DNA of 64,000 nucleotides from Actinomycetes bacterium (GTDB lineage: Bacteria > Actinomycetota > Acidimicrobiia > Acidimicrobiales > Ilumatobacteraceae). Within the stretch, counting starts at the first letter, position 1. The number at the start of each line of letters is the position of its first letter. The notes beneath the pieces are model-generated. The model searched no databases. It was not told the DNA's origin and was given only the letters and a program-made list of their open reading frames with translations. The stretch is taken from positions 60,690-124,689 of the forward strand of contig JANYKS010000033.1 in NCBI GenBank assembly GCA_025358125.1, given 5' to 3'. The position numbers and the translations under genes were made by a program. Shown here in pieces: positions 8,746 through 16,991 of this stretch.

Positions 8746-9711
8746 GTGACGCTCACCCAACTCGAAGCGTTCGTCCTCGTCGCTCGGCTCGGCTCGGTCA
8801 AAGCAGCCGCCCAGGCGCTTGCCGTCAGCGAGCCCGCCGTCTCCGGAGCGCTCGCCGCCCTGCGCCATCATCTCGGCGATCCGCTCGTGACCCGCACCGC
8901 AAAAGGGATGACCCTCACGACGGGTGGGGAACATCTCGTGAGTATTGCCTCACGAATGATCAACCTCGCGGCTGAGGCGGAGACGGCCGTTCGCCAGGCT
9001 GCGGGCGGGCCGGCCCGGCTGCGGATCGTTGCCACCAGCACCGTCGCCGAGTTCGCCGTGCCACCGCTGCTGGACGCGTTCACGGCGAGGGCGGGCTCGG
9101 TCGAATCGACCGTCGGCGTCGCGGCAACGACCGAGATGGCTGCGCTGTTGCAGGAACGGCTTGCCGACGTTGCCATCGGCCCGCGGCTGTCGGGCGACAA
9201 CACCACCGGCCTGCTCAGCGAACCGATCTTCCGCTACCGCCTCGTCGTCGTTGCTGCACCGTCACATCGGCTGGCCACCACGCGCGGCATCCACTTCCGC
9301 GACCTCGCAAGTGACGATTGGCTCGTCGATCCGGCCGGAGCGGACCCCTCCACCGAGGTCGGGACCCTGCTCGACCGCGTCAAGGTGCCTGCCGACCGGA
9401 TCCGCGTCTTTCCGAGTCAAGCCGCCGCGCTCGTGGCTGCCGGCGATCAGCAGGGCATCGCTCCAGCGATCAGCCATCTCGTCCAGCGCGACATCGACAG
9501 CGGTCGTCTCGTCGCGCTCGATGTCGCCGGCACGCCGATCGAGTTACTCTGGCACGCGACGATGCTCACCGCCGATCGACGAGTGCTGGCAGCGAGCGCC
9601 CTGCGCCGCTTCCTCTCCACGCCGGAGGCGATGCAAGCCATGCACCGCAGCGACGGTGGTGTCCCCGCAAGCCGCTTCCGTCCGCCTGTCTACGTCACGA
9701 TCTGGAGTTGA
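8746..9711 (+). CDS. LysR-family transcriptional regulator
   Basis: This is a DNA-binding regulator of 321 residues. The N-terminal winged helix-turn-helix (residues 2-60, with LTQLEAFVLVARLGSVKAA and SEPAVSGALAALRHHLG) is followed by a LysR substrate-binding domain from about residue 88. GTG 8746 is chosen because the family begins a few residues before the TQLEAF segment; the upstream open frame to 8611 is non-coding. It is divergent from coxM, and two perfect inverted repeats lie between them, so control of the CO dehydrogenase operon is the simplest reading. The effector is unknown. It converges on a methyltransferase gene 60 bases downstream. Confidence 0.88.
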   Translation: MTLTQLEAFVLVARLGSVKAAAQALAVSEPAVSGALAALRHHLGDPLVTRTAKGMTLTTGGEHLVSIASRMINLAAEAETAVRQAAGGPARLRIVATSTVAEFAVPPLLDAFTARAGSVESTVGVAATTEMAALLQERLADVAIGPRLSGDNTTGLLSEPIFRYRLVVVAAPSHRLATTRGIHFRDLASDDWLVDPAGADPSTEVGTLLDRVKVPADRIRVFPSQAAALVAAGDQQGIAPAISHLVQRDIDSGRLVALDVAGTPIELLWHATMLTADRRVLAASALRRFLSTPEAMQAMHRSDGGVPASRFRPPVYVTIWS

Positions 9712-9771
9712 CCGGCCCAGAGACAGCACCGAACCCAGGTGGGCGCGATCTGCGCGGGGGTTCGAGCGCTC

Positions 9772-10572
9772 TCACCGGGCAATGGCTGGCCAGAACACCG
9801 TCACGATCGACTCGTCGGCGAAGTCGGTGAGGTCACCGAGGACCGCTGCGATCTCCCCATCGCGATCCGGTGTGAGGCACAGCCGCCGACGGACGAACGC
9901 GATGTAGTCGGCGCGTTCGATCGTGGGCTTACGAGGGGGCCGGGTCAGGCGCTCGACCGTCGGCGCGTAGCCGAGTGAACGCACGACAGCCACGAACAGA
10001 TCGGCCGACGGTTCGGTCGGTCGATCGATGTTCCAGAAGTGCTTCCAAAGCCTGCTGAACGGCGTCGTCGGATGCCGCTCGGAGAGCTCGACGACCACCC
10101 GCCGGCGAGCGTGGTCGGCGAGCGCGACGACGAACGGCTCGATGTCGACGACGTTGTACACGACGTGATGACACACCACGACGTCGTGCGTCTCCACGCC
10201 GCCGGAGATGCTCGGCCACGCGCCGGCGATCTCGCGATGGGCAACGCCGGCCGCGTCACACGCAGCCGCGAAGTTGGCGAGCATCGCAGGGTTGTCGTCA
10301 ATCCCGGTGATCGAGGTGGCGGCCGCCGCGAGAGCCACACTTGAACGACCACCCCCGCAACCGACGTCGAGCACGGTGCCGGAATCGGCGAGTGCCACGC
10401 GTGCCGCGCGGAGTGAAGGTGTGGCGAGAATTCGGTCGGTCGGTTCGGCGACGAACATCGCCGGCGGGTGGACCCACGGCGACTCGGGTGCCCGGTCGAT
10501 GATCTCCTGGGGAATGCCCCACGCTGGCAGTGTTTCTCGCCAACGCTCGATAGGCGATGATCCACTGCTCAC
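9772..10572 (-). CDS. Class I SAM-dependent methyltransferase
   Basis: This soluble methyltransferase of 266 residues has unknown substrate. Motif I, VLDVGCGGGRSS, at about residues 68-79, binds S-adenosylmethionine, and an acidic IDDNPAM loop follows. The VVCHHVVYNVVD segment corresponds to motif II/post-motif II. It starts at a GTG overlapping the stop of the upstream acyl-CoA synthetase by four bases (GTGA), so the two are probably co-translated. Nothing in the sequence points to a particular acceptor. Confidence 0.8.
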   Translation of the reverse strand: MSSGSSPIERWRETLPAWGIPQEIIDRAPESPWVHPPAMFVAEPTDRILATPSLRAARVALADSGTVLDVGCGGGRSSVALAAAATSITGIDDNPAMLANFAAACDAAGVAHREIAGAWPSISGGVETHDVVVCHHVVYNVVDIEPFVVALADHARRRVVVELSERHPTTPFSRLWKHFWNIDRPTEPSADLFVAVVRSLGYAPTVERLTRPPRKPTIERADYIAFVRRRLCLTPDRDGEIAAVLGDLTDFADESIVTVFWPAIAR

Positions 10573-12062
10573 GAGAACATCACGCGCAGGCGCTCCTTTT
10601 CGACCTTTCCCATCGCGTTCTGGGGCAGAGCATCCACGACGTGAATCCGCTTGGGAACTTTGTATCCGGCGAGGATCGCTCGCAGCGAATCGCGCAGCGC
10701 AACGATATCGACGGTCTCGCCAGGACCGGCAACGACGACCGCGACGACGGCCTCCCCGAAGTCAGGGTCGGGCACGCCGATCACGGCGCTGACGAGCACT
10801 CCTGGTTGGGCATCGATCGCCTCCTCGATCTCCTTCGGGTACACATTCAGCCCGCCGGAGATGATCAGGTCCTTCTCGCGGCCGACGATGGTGAGGTACC
10901 CGTCGGAGTCGATCGTGCCCACATCTGCGGTCCGGAAGTAACCGTCGACGGTGAACTCCGTGCGCGTCTGATCCGGCCGCTTCCAATAGCCGGCAAAGAC
11001 GTTCGGCCCCGACACTTCGATGCCACCGACCTCGCCGACGCCGACCGGCTCCCCCGTCAGCGGATCGACGACGCGGACCGACACGCCGTCGATCGGCGGT
11101 CCGACGGTGCCGGGCTTGCGCCCACCGACGAGCGGATTCGAAGTGAGCATCGACGTCTCGGTCATGCCGTAGCGCTCGAGGATGACATGTCCCGTGCGCT
11201 CCCTGAATTCGTCATGGGTGCTCGCCAGCAGCGGTGCTGAGCCACTGATGATCAAGCGGGCGTTGCGACAGGTTTCGGCGCCGAAGCGGTCGTCTCCGAG
11301 TAGGCGTGTGTAGAACGTCGGGACACCCATCATCGCAGTGCATCTGGGGAGCTGCTCGAGCGCGACGCCGACGTCGAATCGAGGGGCGAGGACCAGCGAA
11401 CCGCCACCGGCGATGGTGACATTGACGGCGACGAACAATCCGTGGACGTGGAAGATCGGCAGCATGTGCAACAAGCGATCGCTCGGCTCGAAGCCCCATG
11501 CCGCGGCGAGCGCCAGAGCGTTCGAGGTGAGGTTGCGGTGGCTGATGATCGCGCCCTTCGGCCGCCCGGTCGTGCCGCTCGTGTAGACCATCGCCGCGAA
11601 CGAGTCCGGCGTCGCGACGAATGGCGGCGCCGTCGTCGGTGCATCGGTGGCCAACCCGAGCAAGGTGCCGCCACCAGCCGTGTCGAGCGTCAGCACCGTT
11701 GCGGGGGCGTTCGCGGCTGGGAGCGACGGATCGGCGATGACGAGCGAAGGTTCTGCATCGCCGAGGAGATGAACGAGCTCGGCCTCGGTGTACGCCGGGT
11801 TCACCGGAACGATTGCCGCACCGGCGCGAACGCACGCGAGGTACACGAGCAGCGCCTCTGTGCTCTTGTCGACCTGCAACACGATGCGGTCCCCCGGGCG
11901 GACCCCGTGGTCCTCCAACACGTGCGCGATCTGGGCGGCGCGAGCCCATGCGCCCGCCGACGTGCACGACGACAGGCCGTCGACCCCTTCGACGAGTAGT
12001 GCTTCGCCGTCAGTCCGTTGCTGCTCGTACAGCTCGATCAGCGTCGTCGGCTGCGGCGTCAT
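10569..12062 (-). CDS. Acyl-CoA synthetase, malonyl-CoA synthetase-like
   Basis: This is an ANL-superfamily ligase of 497 residues that activates a carboxylate through an acyl-AMP. The ATP-binding loop YTSGTTGRPKG is near residue 160, the ERYGMTETSM motif near 295, and the C-terminal hinge and catalytic lysine (GYKVPKRI ... NAMGKVEKERL) are intact. The segments LPIFHVHGLFVA and MMGVPTFYTRLL resemble those I recall from MatB malonyl-CoA synthetases, so malonate or methylmalonate is a reasonable substrate guess. It is followed, with four bases of overlap, by a methyltransferase gene. The ATG lies at 12062, divergent from the LysM-P60 gene. Confidence 0.82.
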   Translation of the reverse strand: MTPQPTTLIELYEQQRTDGEALLVEGVDGLSSCTSAGAWARAAQIAHVLEDHGVRPGDRIVLQVDKSTEALLVYLACVRAGAAIVPVNPAYTEAELVHLLGDAEPSLVIADPSLPAANAPATVLTLDTAGGGTLLGLATDAPTTAPPFVATPDSFAAMVYTSGTTGRPKGAIISHRNLTSNALALAAAWGFEPSDRLLHMLPIFHVHGLFVAVNVTIAGGGSLVLAPRFDVGVALEQLPRCTAMMGVPTFYTRLLGDDRFGAETCRNARLIISGSAPLLASTHDEFRERTGHVILERYGMTETSMLTSNPLVGGRKPGTVGPPIDGVSVRVVDPLTGEPVGVGEVGGIEVSGPNVFAGYWKRPDQTRTEFTVDGYFRTADVGTIDSDGYLTIVGREKDLIISGGLNVYPKEIEEAIDAQPGVLVSAVIGVPDPDFGEAVVAVVVAGPGETVDIVALRDSLRAILAGYKVPKRIHVVDALPQNAMGKVEKERLRVMFS

Positions 12063-12126
12063 CAGGCCACGCTAACCAACCGGCTGGGCAGGCTCTCGCA
12101 GCGAAGGCGGACCCGGACGCGAAAAT

Positions 12127-12140
12127 CGGATGGCCATCCG
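12127..12140. promoter_or_regulatory. 14-bp perfect palindrome
   Basis: CGGATGGCCATCCG lies in the 224-base divergent region between the malonyl-CoA synthetase-like gene and the LysM-P60 gene. It could be an operator. No -35/-10 pair was identified convincingly around it, and no known cell-wall riboswitch pattern was recognised here. Confidence 0.3.
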
Positions 12141-12286
12141 CGGTGAGGCGATTCCGATCGTCCATACTGACGACCGACACCACGCTGCGGGTAGATCGCT
12201 GCTTCAACGCGCTTATGATGCGCGCCGTGAACTGCGCCTCGTCAGGAAATCATCAAGTTTTCGCCACGCGCGCCGAAGTTCATTAC

Positions 12287-13303
12287 ATGTCGAAGTTCCG
12301 CACAGCACTCGTCGCTGCCGCCGTCTCGACCATGTCGCTCGGTGGTCTCGCACTGCCGGCTCGCGCCGCCGGTGCTCCACCGGTGGTGACGGCCGGTTCG
12401 ACCACGCTCACCTACGAGGTGAAGAGCGGCGATCATCTCTACGGCATCGCAGCGAAGCTGAAGGTCAAACTGGTCGATCTGATGGCCGTCAACAAACTGG
12501 CGATCACGAGCGTCATTCACCCCGGCGACAAGCTGATCGTCCCGGCAGGTGGCGTCGTTCCCGCTCCGGAAGCGAAACCTTCAGCCGAGGCTCCGGAGGC
12601 TACGCCTTCCGCGACACCGAGCGCTGCTCCTCCAGCCGCCGCCCCGGCTCCGGCGACGAGCAGCGTCTACGTGGTGGTGGCGGGCGACTACCTCAGCGGC
12701 ATCGCGTACCGAAATGGTGTCACCCTGACAGCGTTGCTCACGGCGAACAAGATGACCGTCACGAACTCGATCTTCCCCGGCTCCAAGCTGACGCTCCCTG
12801 CAGCGACGCGCCCGATCCCGCCTGCCGTGGTGAAACCCATCATCGTGCCCGGCCCGGCCACCACGAAGCCGGCGGCCACCCAGACCGCGTCAACCACCCA
12901 GACCGCGTCAACGGCTCCACAGTCCACGTCGATCGCGACGATCGTCGCCTTCCTGCGGGCCCAACTCGGCAAGCCGTACGCGTTCAACACTGAGGGGCCC
13001 GACAGCTACGACTGCTCCGGCCTCGTCACGGCCGCCTACCTCCAGATCGGCGTCAGCCTTCCCCACCAGAGCCTGCTGCAGTCGACGAAGGGCACGGCCG
13101 TCGACTGGCGCACTCAGCAAATCATGCCGGGCGACCTCGTCTTCCAGTTCTCATCGGGCAAGCCGAACATGATCAGCCACGTCGGAATCGCGATCAGCGA
13201 CACGCAATACATCCAGGCTGCCCGCACCGGCGATTTCGTCAAGATCAGCCCGATGCCGAGCGGCGACAGGATCCAAGCAGTCCGGCGCATCGTCCAACCG
13301 TAG
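12287..13303 (+). CDS. Secreted LysM - NlpC/P60 peptidoglycan hydrolase
   Basis: This is an exported cell-wall endopeptidase of 338 residues. A signal peptide (positively charged MSKFR, then a hydrophobic run ending at an ALPARA-A site near residue 27) is followed by two LysM peptidoglycan-binding domains (about residues 42-88 and 125-168). An Ala/Pro linker and a Thr/Ala linker each precede a domain. The C-terminal NlpC/P60 catalytic domain has the YDCSGL cysteine and SHVGIAI histidine, and a later Gln/Ala-rich strand. ATG 12287 is chosen because it begins the signal peptide; the frame is open further upstream, without signal-peptide character. Such proteins cleave peptide stems during cell separation or remodelling. 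Confidence 0.9.
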   Translation: MSKFRTALVAAAVSTMSLGGLALPARAAGAPPVVTAGSTTLTYEVKSGDHLYGIAAKLKVKLVDLMAVNKLAITSVIHPGDKLIVPAGGVVPAPEAKPSAEAPEATPSATPSAAPPAAAPAPATSSVYVVVAGDYLSGIAYRNGVTLTALLTANKMTVTNSIFPGSKLTLPAATRPIPPAVVKPIIVPGPATTKPAATQTASTTQTASTAPQSTSIATIVAFLRAQLGKPYAFNTEGPDSYDCSGLVTAAYLQIGVSLPHQSLLQSTKGTAVDWRTQQIMPGDLVFQFSSGKPNMISHVGIAISDTQYIQAARTGDFVKISPMPSGDRIQAVRRIVQP

Positions 13304-13416
13304 GTCACAGCACGAGGCGCTGGACAGAGGAATCACCTCGTCGGCCCGGGCATTGCTCGAACTGGGGCAACAGCCGAATAGGTTATGGCCCGGTTGTTTA
13401 CCAGGGAGGGCCCACT

Positions 13417-14970
13417 GTGAAGGTTGCATTGACGGTCAACGATTTCCTCCGCCGCGCCGGCGAGGTCTATCCCGATCGGATCGGCTTCGTCGATGAACCG
13501 GACCAGCCGGCGCCGGGTTGGGGCAGCACGACGTATTGCGAGATGGCGCGCCGCGCCACCGCACAGGCTGCCGGTCTCGATGCGTTGGGCATCGCGGCTG
13601 GCGAGCGGGTTGCGATGGTGAGCCACAACTCTGCCCGTCTCCTCACGTCGTTCTTCGGTGTCAGCGGTTCCGGACGAGTGCTCGTCCCGATCAACTTCCG
13701 CCTCGTTGCGGAGGAGATCCAATTCATCATCGATCACTCCGGCTCCCGCATCCTGCTCGTGGACCCCGAACTCGCTGATTCGTTGGCGAGCGTGAAATGC
13801 GAACGCACCTTGGTCATCGGCGCCGATGCCGACAGCGAACTGATGCGCTTCGACACAGAGCCGCAGCCATGGGTCGCCGACGAGGATGCAACGGCCACGA
13901 TCAACTACACGAGCGGCACGACGGCCAGGCCCAAGGGCGTGCAGCTCACCCACCGCAACCTGTGGGTCAACGCCACCACGTTCGGCTGGCACCTCGGTGT
14001 CAACGACCGCGACGTCTATCTCCACACCCTGCCCCAGTTCCACTGCAACGGTTGGGGCATGACCTACGCCGTCACAGGCATGGGCGGCCAGCACATCATC
14101 CTCCGCAAAATCGACGGAATGGAGATCCTCCGTCGCATCGAGCGCCACGGTGTGACGTTGATGTGTGGTGCTCCCGCTGTGCTCTCGATGGTGCTCGATG
14201 CAGCCCAGAATTGGGAGGGCGAGATTCCCGGACGCGCCAAGGTGCGCGTCGTCGTGGCCGGTGCGCCCCCGCCGACGCGAACGATCGAGCGGATCGAGAC
14301 CGAACTCGGCTGGGAGTTCGTCCAGATCTACGGCCTGACGGAGACCTCGCCACTCCTGACAATCAACCGCAGCCGGGCCGAGTTCGACGCACTCACGCCG
14401 GCCGCCAGGGCTCAGCGGCTGAGCCGGGCAGGGGCGCCGGCGATCGGGATCTCGACCTCGATCTCCGGGCAGGACGAGGTGCTCGCCCGCGGCAACGTGG
14501 TGATGGACGGCTACTGGAATCAGCCGGACCAGACCGCCGCCGCGATCCACGTCGTCGATGATGGGCTCGAGTGGTTCCACACCGGCGACGGCGGCACGAT
14601 CGACGACGACGACCATTACCTCACGATCACGGATCGTAAGAAGGACGTGATCATCTCCGGCGGCGAGAACGTCTCGTCGATCGAGGTCGAGGACGCGATC
14701 TTCAGCCATCCCGAGATCGATGAGGTCGCCGTCATCGGCGTGCCCGACGAGCGCTGGGGAGAAGCAGTCATGGCGCTGATCGTCGTCTCGCCGGGTTCGG
14801 TCCTGACCGAAGCGGATGTGATTGCCTACACCAAGACCAAACTCGCCGGTTACAAGTGTCCCAAGCGGGTCGAGTTCCGTGACAGTCTGGCCCGCACGGC
14901 GACCGGCAAACTGCAGAAGTTCAAGCTCCGCGAGGCCTACTGGCAAGGCCCCACGGTGGGCCCGAAATAG
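13417..14970 (+). CDS. Fatty-acyl-CoA synthetase (AMP-binding)
   Basis: This is an ANL-family acid-CoA ligase of 517 residues. It has the NYTSGTTARPKG ATP-binding loop, a QIYGLTETSP motif and the C-terminal DRKKDVIISGGENVSS and ATGKLQKFKLRE catalytic-lysine region. The substrate is not fixed by sequence; the long N-terminal domain and the LPQFHCNGWGM segment resemble medium- to long-chain or methylmercaptopropionate ligases. The GTG start at 13417 is supported by a GGGAGGG ribosome-binding site six bases upstream. It is unrelated by position to the MatB-like ligase and lies alone between the LysM-P60 gene and a converging VOC gene. Confidence 0.88.
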   Translation: MKVALTVNDFLRRAGEVYPDRIGFVDEPDQPAPGWGSTTYCEMARRATAQAAGLDALGIAAGERVAMVSHNSARLLTSFFGVSGSGRVLVPINFRLVAEEIQFIIDHSGSRILLVDPELADSLASVKCERTLVIGADADSELMRFDTEPQPWVADEDATATINYTSGTTARPKGVQLTHRNLWVNATTFGWHLGVNDRDVYLHTLPQFHCNGWGMTYAVTGMGGQHIILRKIDGMEILRRIERHGVTLMCGAPAVLSMVLDAAQNWEGEIPGRAKVRVVVAGAPPPTRTIERIETELGWEFVQIYGLTETSPLLTINRSRAEFDALTPAARAQRLSRAGAPAIGISTSISGQDEVLARGNVVMDGYWNQPDQTAAAIHVVDDGLEWFHTGDGGTIDDDDHYLTITDRKKDVIISGGENVSSIEVEDAIFSHPEIDEVAVIGVPDERWGEAVMALIVVSPGSVLTEADVIAYTKTKLAGYKCPKRVEFRDSLARTATGKLQKFKLREAYWQGPTVGPK

Positions 14971-15007
14971 ACTTTCACCCTTTGGGAACGCTTGCCCTGG
15001 CGGCTGG

Positions 15008-15529
15008 TTACGCGACCGGGATCGACACGCCGATGCCGCCGCGCGTCTCGGCGCCGTAGCGAGCGATCTCGGCCGGCAGGTCGAGGGCTCCGATCTTCAT
15101 CTGCGCTGCCCGGTCGCGGACTTCGTCGGTGATCAGCTCGGCCGGCAGCAGCCAGCACACCTCGAACTCGATCCCGTCAGGGTCCTTCGCGTAGAGCGCC
15201 TTGGTAGTGACGTGGTCGGAGGCGCCGACGAGCGCGCCGCGTTCGGTCAGCAGTCCGGCGATGCGCGCCAGTTCGGAGAGGGTGTCGACCTCCCATGCGA
15301 GGTGATAGAGACCAACGGATGAGCTGCCGGCCGGTGACGGGGCTGCCTGTGAGCCGATCTGGAACGTGCCGAGATCATGGTCGTTGGTCGATCCCGGCGC
15401 CTGGAAGAACGCTGCCCTGCCGGGTGCCCAGATCAAGGTGCGGAAACCGAGGACGTTCTCGTAGAACTCGCGCGTCACTGCGACGTCGCGAACGTAGAGC
15501 ACTGCATGATTGAGGCGAGTGATCGGCAT
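15008..15529 (-). CDS. VOC-family (catechol-2,3-dioxygenase-like) protein
   Basis: This is a 173-residue glyoxalase/bleomycin-resistance/extradiol-dioxygenase fold protein. An N-terminal INHAVLY-type strand (RLNHAVLYVRDV) holds the first metal histidine. The segments GLYHLAWEV and DPDGIEFEV carry the second histidine and the glutamate expected for a vicinal-oxygen-chelate metal site. ATG 15529 has an AAGGAG ribosome-binding site eight bases upstream. It is transcribed divergently from a MarR regulator with two palindromic operators between them, so it is probably the regulator's target: an aromatic ring-cleavage or detoxification enzyme of unknown substrate. Confidence 0.82.
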   Translation of the reverse strand: MPITRLNHAVLYVRDVAVTREFYENVLGFRTLIWAPGRAAFFQAPGSTNDHDLGTFQIGSQAAPSPAGSSSVGLYHLAWEVDTLSELARIAGLLTERGALVGASDHVTTKALYAKDPDGIEFEVCWLLPAELITDEVRDRAAQMKIGALDLPAEIARYGAETRGGIGVSIPVA

Positions 15530-15561
15530 CGGGAAACTCCTTGCTCATTCGGGAGACATAC

Positions 15562-15573
15562 TTGAGCGTTCAA
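15562..15573. promoter_or_regulatory. MarR-type operator 1
   Basis: The palindrome TTGA-GCGT-TCAA covers the expected transcription start of the VOC gene, about 12 bases past its TAGACT -10 box. It shares the ACTTGA half-site with operator 2, centred 32 bp away (about three helical turns). Confidence 0.65.
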
Positions 15574-15576
15574 TGA

Positions 15577-15605
15577 AGTCTAGGACAAGATACTTGAGAA
15601 CTCAA
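15577..15605 (-). promoter_or_regulatory. Promoter of the VOC gene
   Basis: On the minus strand TTGAGT (15605-15600) and TAGACT (15582-15577) are separated by 17 bases, a good vegetative sigma promoter. The -35 box lies inside operator 2. Confidence 0.55.
15594..15605. promoter_or_regulatory. MarR-type operator 2
   Basis: The perfect palindrome TTGAGAACTCAA overlaps the -35 boxes of both divergent promoters, an ideal position for a MarR dimer to repress both genes at once. Confidence 0.7.
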
Positions 15606-15621
15606 CTATTCTGTCTAGAAT
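15594..15621 (+). promoter_or_regulatory. Promoter of marR, probably leaderless
   Basis: TTGAGA (15594-15599), a 16-base spacer and TAGAAT (15616-15621) are followed seven bases later by the marR ATG at 15629. Transcription would start at or next to the start codon. Confidence 0.55.
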
Positions 15622-15628
15622 CTACTCC

Positions 15629-16129
15629 ATGGCGAAACTGAGCCGCTGGCTGACGAGCGACGAGCAGGTGACCTGGCGGTCGCTGATGCTGATGACGCAT
15701 CTGCTCGACGAGGCACTCGATCGCCAACTGCAGCGCGATGCCAGAATGCCCCACGCCTACTACGTCATCCTCGTGGCCCTGTCGGAAGCCCCGGACAGGA
15801 CCATGCGGATGAGCGACCTCGCCAACCGGCTGCGCTACACACAGAGTCGTCTGACCCATGCGGTCGCGAGCATGGAGCGCAACGAATGGGTGCAGCGGCG
15901 GAGCTCCCCCACTGATCGCAGGAGCCAGCTCGTCAGGCTCACCACGACCGGTATCCACGTACTCGCGGCCGCAGCCCCGGGTCATGTCCGCGAGGTCCGC
16001 TCCGCCGTGTTCGACAAGCTGACCGCCGAGCAGGTCGGCCAGTTAGGCGAGATCTGTGGCGCGCTGCTCGCGGGCCTGGACACATCGTCTCAACACCTGA
16101 TCCGACCGGCAGATCGCCCATCAGCGTGA
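15629..16129 (+). CDS. MarR-family transcriptional regulator
   Basis: This is a 166-residue winged-helix regulator. The recognition region lies around MRMSDLANRLRYTQSRLTHAV (about residues 56-75), and the wing is the RRSSPTDRRSQLVRLTTTG segment near residues 90-108, with the conserved D-R pair. Regulators of this size act as dimers and usually release DNA on binding an aromatic ligand. Two palindromes in the 99-base gap to the divergent VOC gene support local auto- and target regulation. A dienelactone hydrolase-like gene follows 105 bases downstream in the same direction and might belong to the same aromatic or lactone breakdown route. Confidence 0.87.
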   Translation: MAKLSRWLTSDEQVTWRSLMLMTHLLDEALDRQLQRDARMPHAYYVILVALSEAPDRTMRMSDLANRLRYTQSRLTHAVASMERNEWVQRRSSPTDRRSQLVRLTTTGIHVLAAAAPGHVREVRSAVFDKLTAEQVGQLGEICGALLAGLDTSSQHLIRPADRPSA

Positions 16130-16163
16130 AGCCGGTCCGCGCCGTCGATCGTGGTTGTGAAGT

Positions 16164-16198
16164 TTCGTCGACGAACCCCGTACTGTCGGTACGTACCG
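16164..16198. promoter_or_regulatory. Two 12-bp palindromes upstream of the dienelactone hydrolase gene
   Basis: TTCGTCGACGAA (16164-16175) and CGGTACGTACCG (16187-16198) are both perfect palindromes, centred 23 bp apart, between the marR stop and the hydrolase start. They are of different sequence, and neither matches the MarR operators, so another regulator may be involved. Confidence 0.35.
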
Positions 16199-16234
16199 GA
16201 GCGACGAAAGCCCACGTCCGAAACGAGGATCAGG

Positions 16235-16954
16235 ATGCACACCGAAGACATCGAGTACACCGTCGATGGAGCGCGCTTCGTCGGGCATCTGGCTGTCGAC
16301 ACCGACCGGGTCGGCATTCGCCCCGGCGTGCTCGTATGCCATGAAGGGCCGGGGCTGGGCGATCACGCCAAGGATGTCGCCGACAGGCTCGCCGACCTCG
16401 GCTACGTGGCCTTCGCGCTGGACTACCACGGAGACGGCAAACCGCTGCCGCGGGATCAGGTCATGAATCGTCTCGGGCCGTTGATGGCCGACGCCGACCG
16501 AATCCGTCAGCTCGGCGCGGCCGGCCTCGATGTTCTCCGCCAACACGCGCTCACCGACACCTCGCGCATCGCCGCGATCGGCTACTGCTTCGGTGGCACG
16601 ATGGCGCTCGAGCTGGGGCGTGGCGGCGCGGAGCTACAGGTCATCGTCGGATTCCACTCCGGCCTCGCCACGGCCCGGCCCCTCGACGCCGCGAACATCT
16701 CCGCGAGTGTGCTCGTGTGCATCGGCTCGGAGGATCCGATCATTCCGCCCGAGCAACGTCTCGCGTTCGAGCAGGAGATGCGCGCCGGTGGCGTGGATTG
16801 GCGGATGAACCTCTACGGCAACGCTGCCCACAGCTTCACCAACCCGCTCGCAGACACCTTTGCGAGGCCGGGGATCGCGTATCACGAGCCGAGCGACCGC
16901 CGCTCCTGGCGGGCGATGCTCGACCTGTTCGACGAGCGCTTCGCAACGGTCTGA
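16235..16954 (+). CDS. Dienelactone hydrolase family protein
   Basis: This is an alpha/beta hydrolase of 239 residues. The nucleophile sits in GYCFGGT, so it is cysteine, as in carboxymethylenebutenolidase, rather than serine. The acid is in the SEDPIIP segment and the histidine in NAAHSFTNP; together these form the Cys-Asp-His triad. The family hydrolyses dienelactones in chloro- or hydroxy-aromatic degradation, but many members have other ester or lactone substrates. ATG 16235 has a GAGGATCAGG ribosome-binding region. The frame is open upstream to 16151, but that stretch contains the promoter-like palindromes and is not family-like. Confidence 0.88.
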   Translation: MHTEDIEYTVDGARFVGHLAVDTDRVGIRPGVLVCHEGPGLGDHAKDVADRLADLGYVAFALDYHGDGKPLPRDQVMNRLGPLMADADRIRQLGAAGLDVLRQHALTDTSRIAAIGYCFGGTMALELGRGGAELQVIVGFHSGLATARPLDAANISASVLVCIGSEDPIIPPEQRLAFEQEMRAGGVDWRMNLYGNAAHSFTNPLADTFARPGIAYHEPSDRRSWRAMLDLFDERFATV

Positions 16955-16991
16955 CCTACTCGATCCCGGTGTCGCGATCATGGCACGGCGA

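Noticed and set aside
12063..12286. Cell-wall riboswitch (c-di-AMP ydaO type) upstream of the LysM-P60 gene
   Set aside because: Such riboswitches often precede these genes in actinobacteria, but I could not find the conserved core sequence; only a 14-bp palindrome is evident.
13333..14946. 537-codon open frame on the minus strand opposite the acyl-CoA synthetase gene
   Set aside because: It is a GC-rich antisense shadow: composition is Arg/Asp/His-rich with no family pattern, and the plus-strand gene is clearly real.
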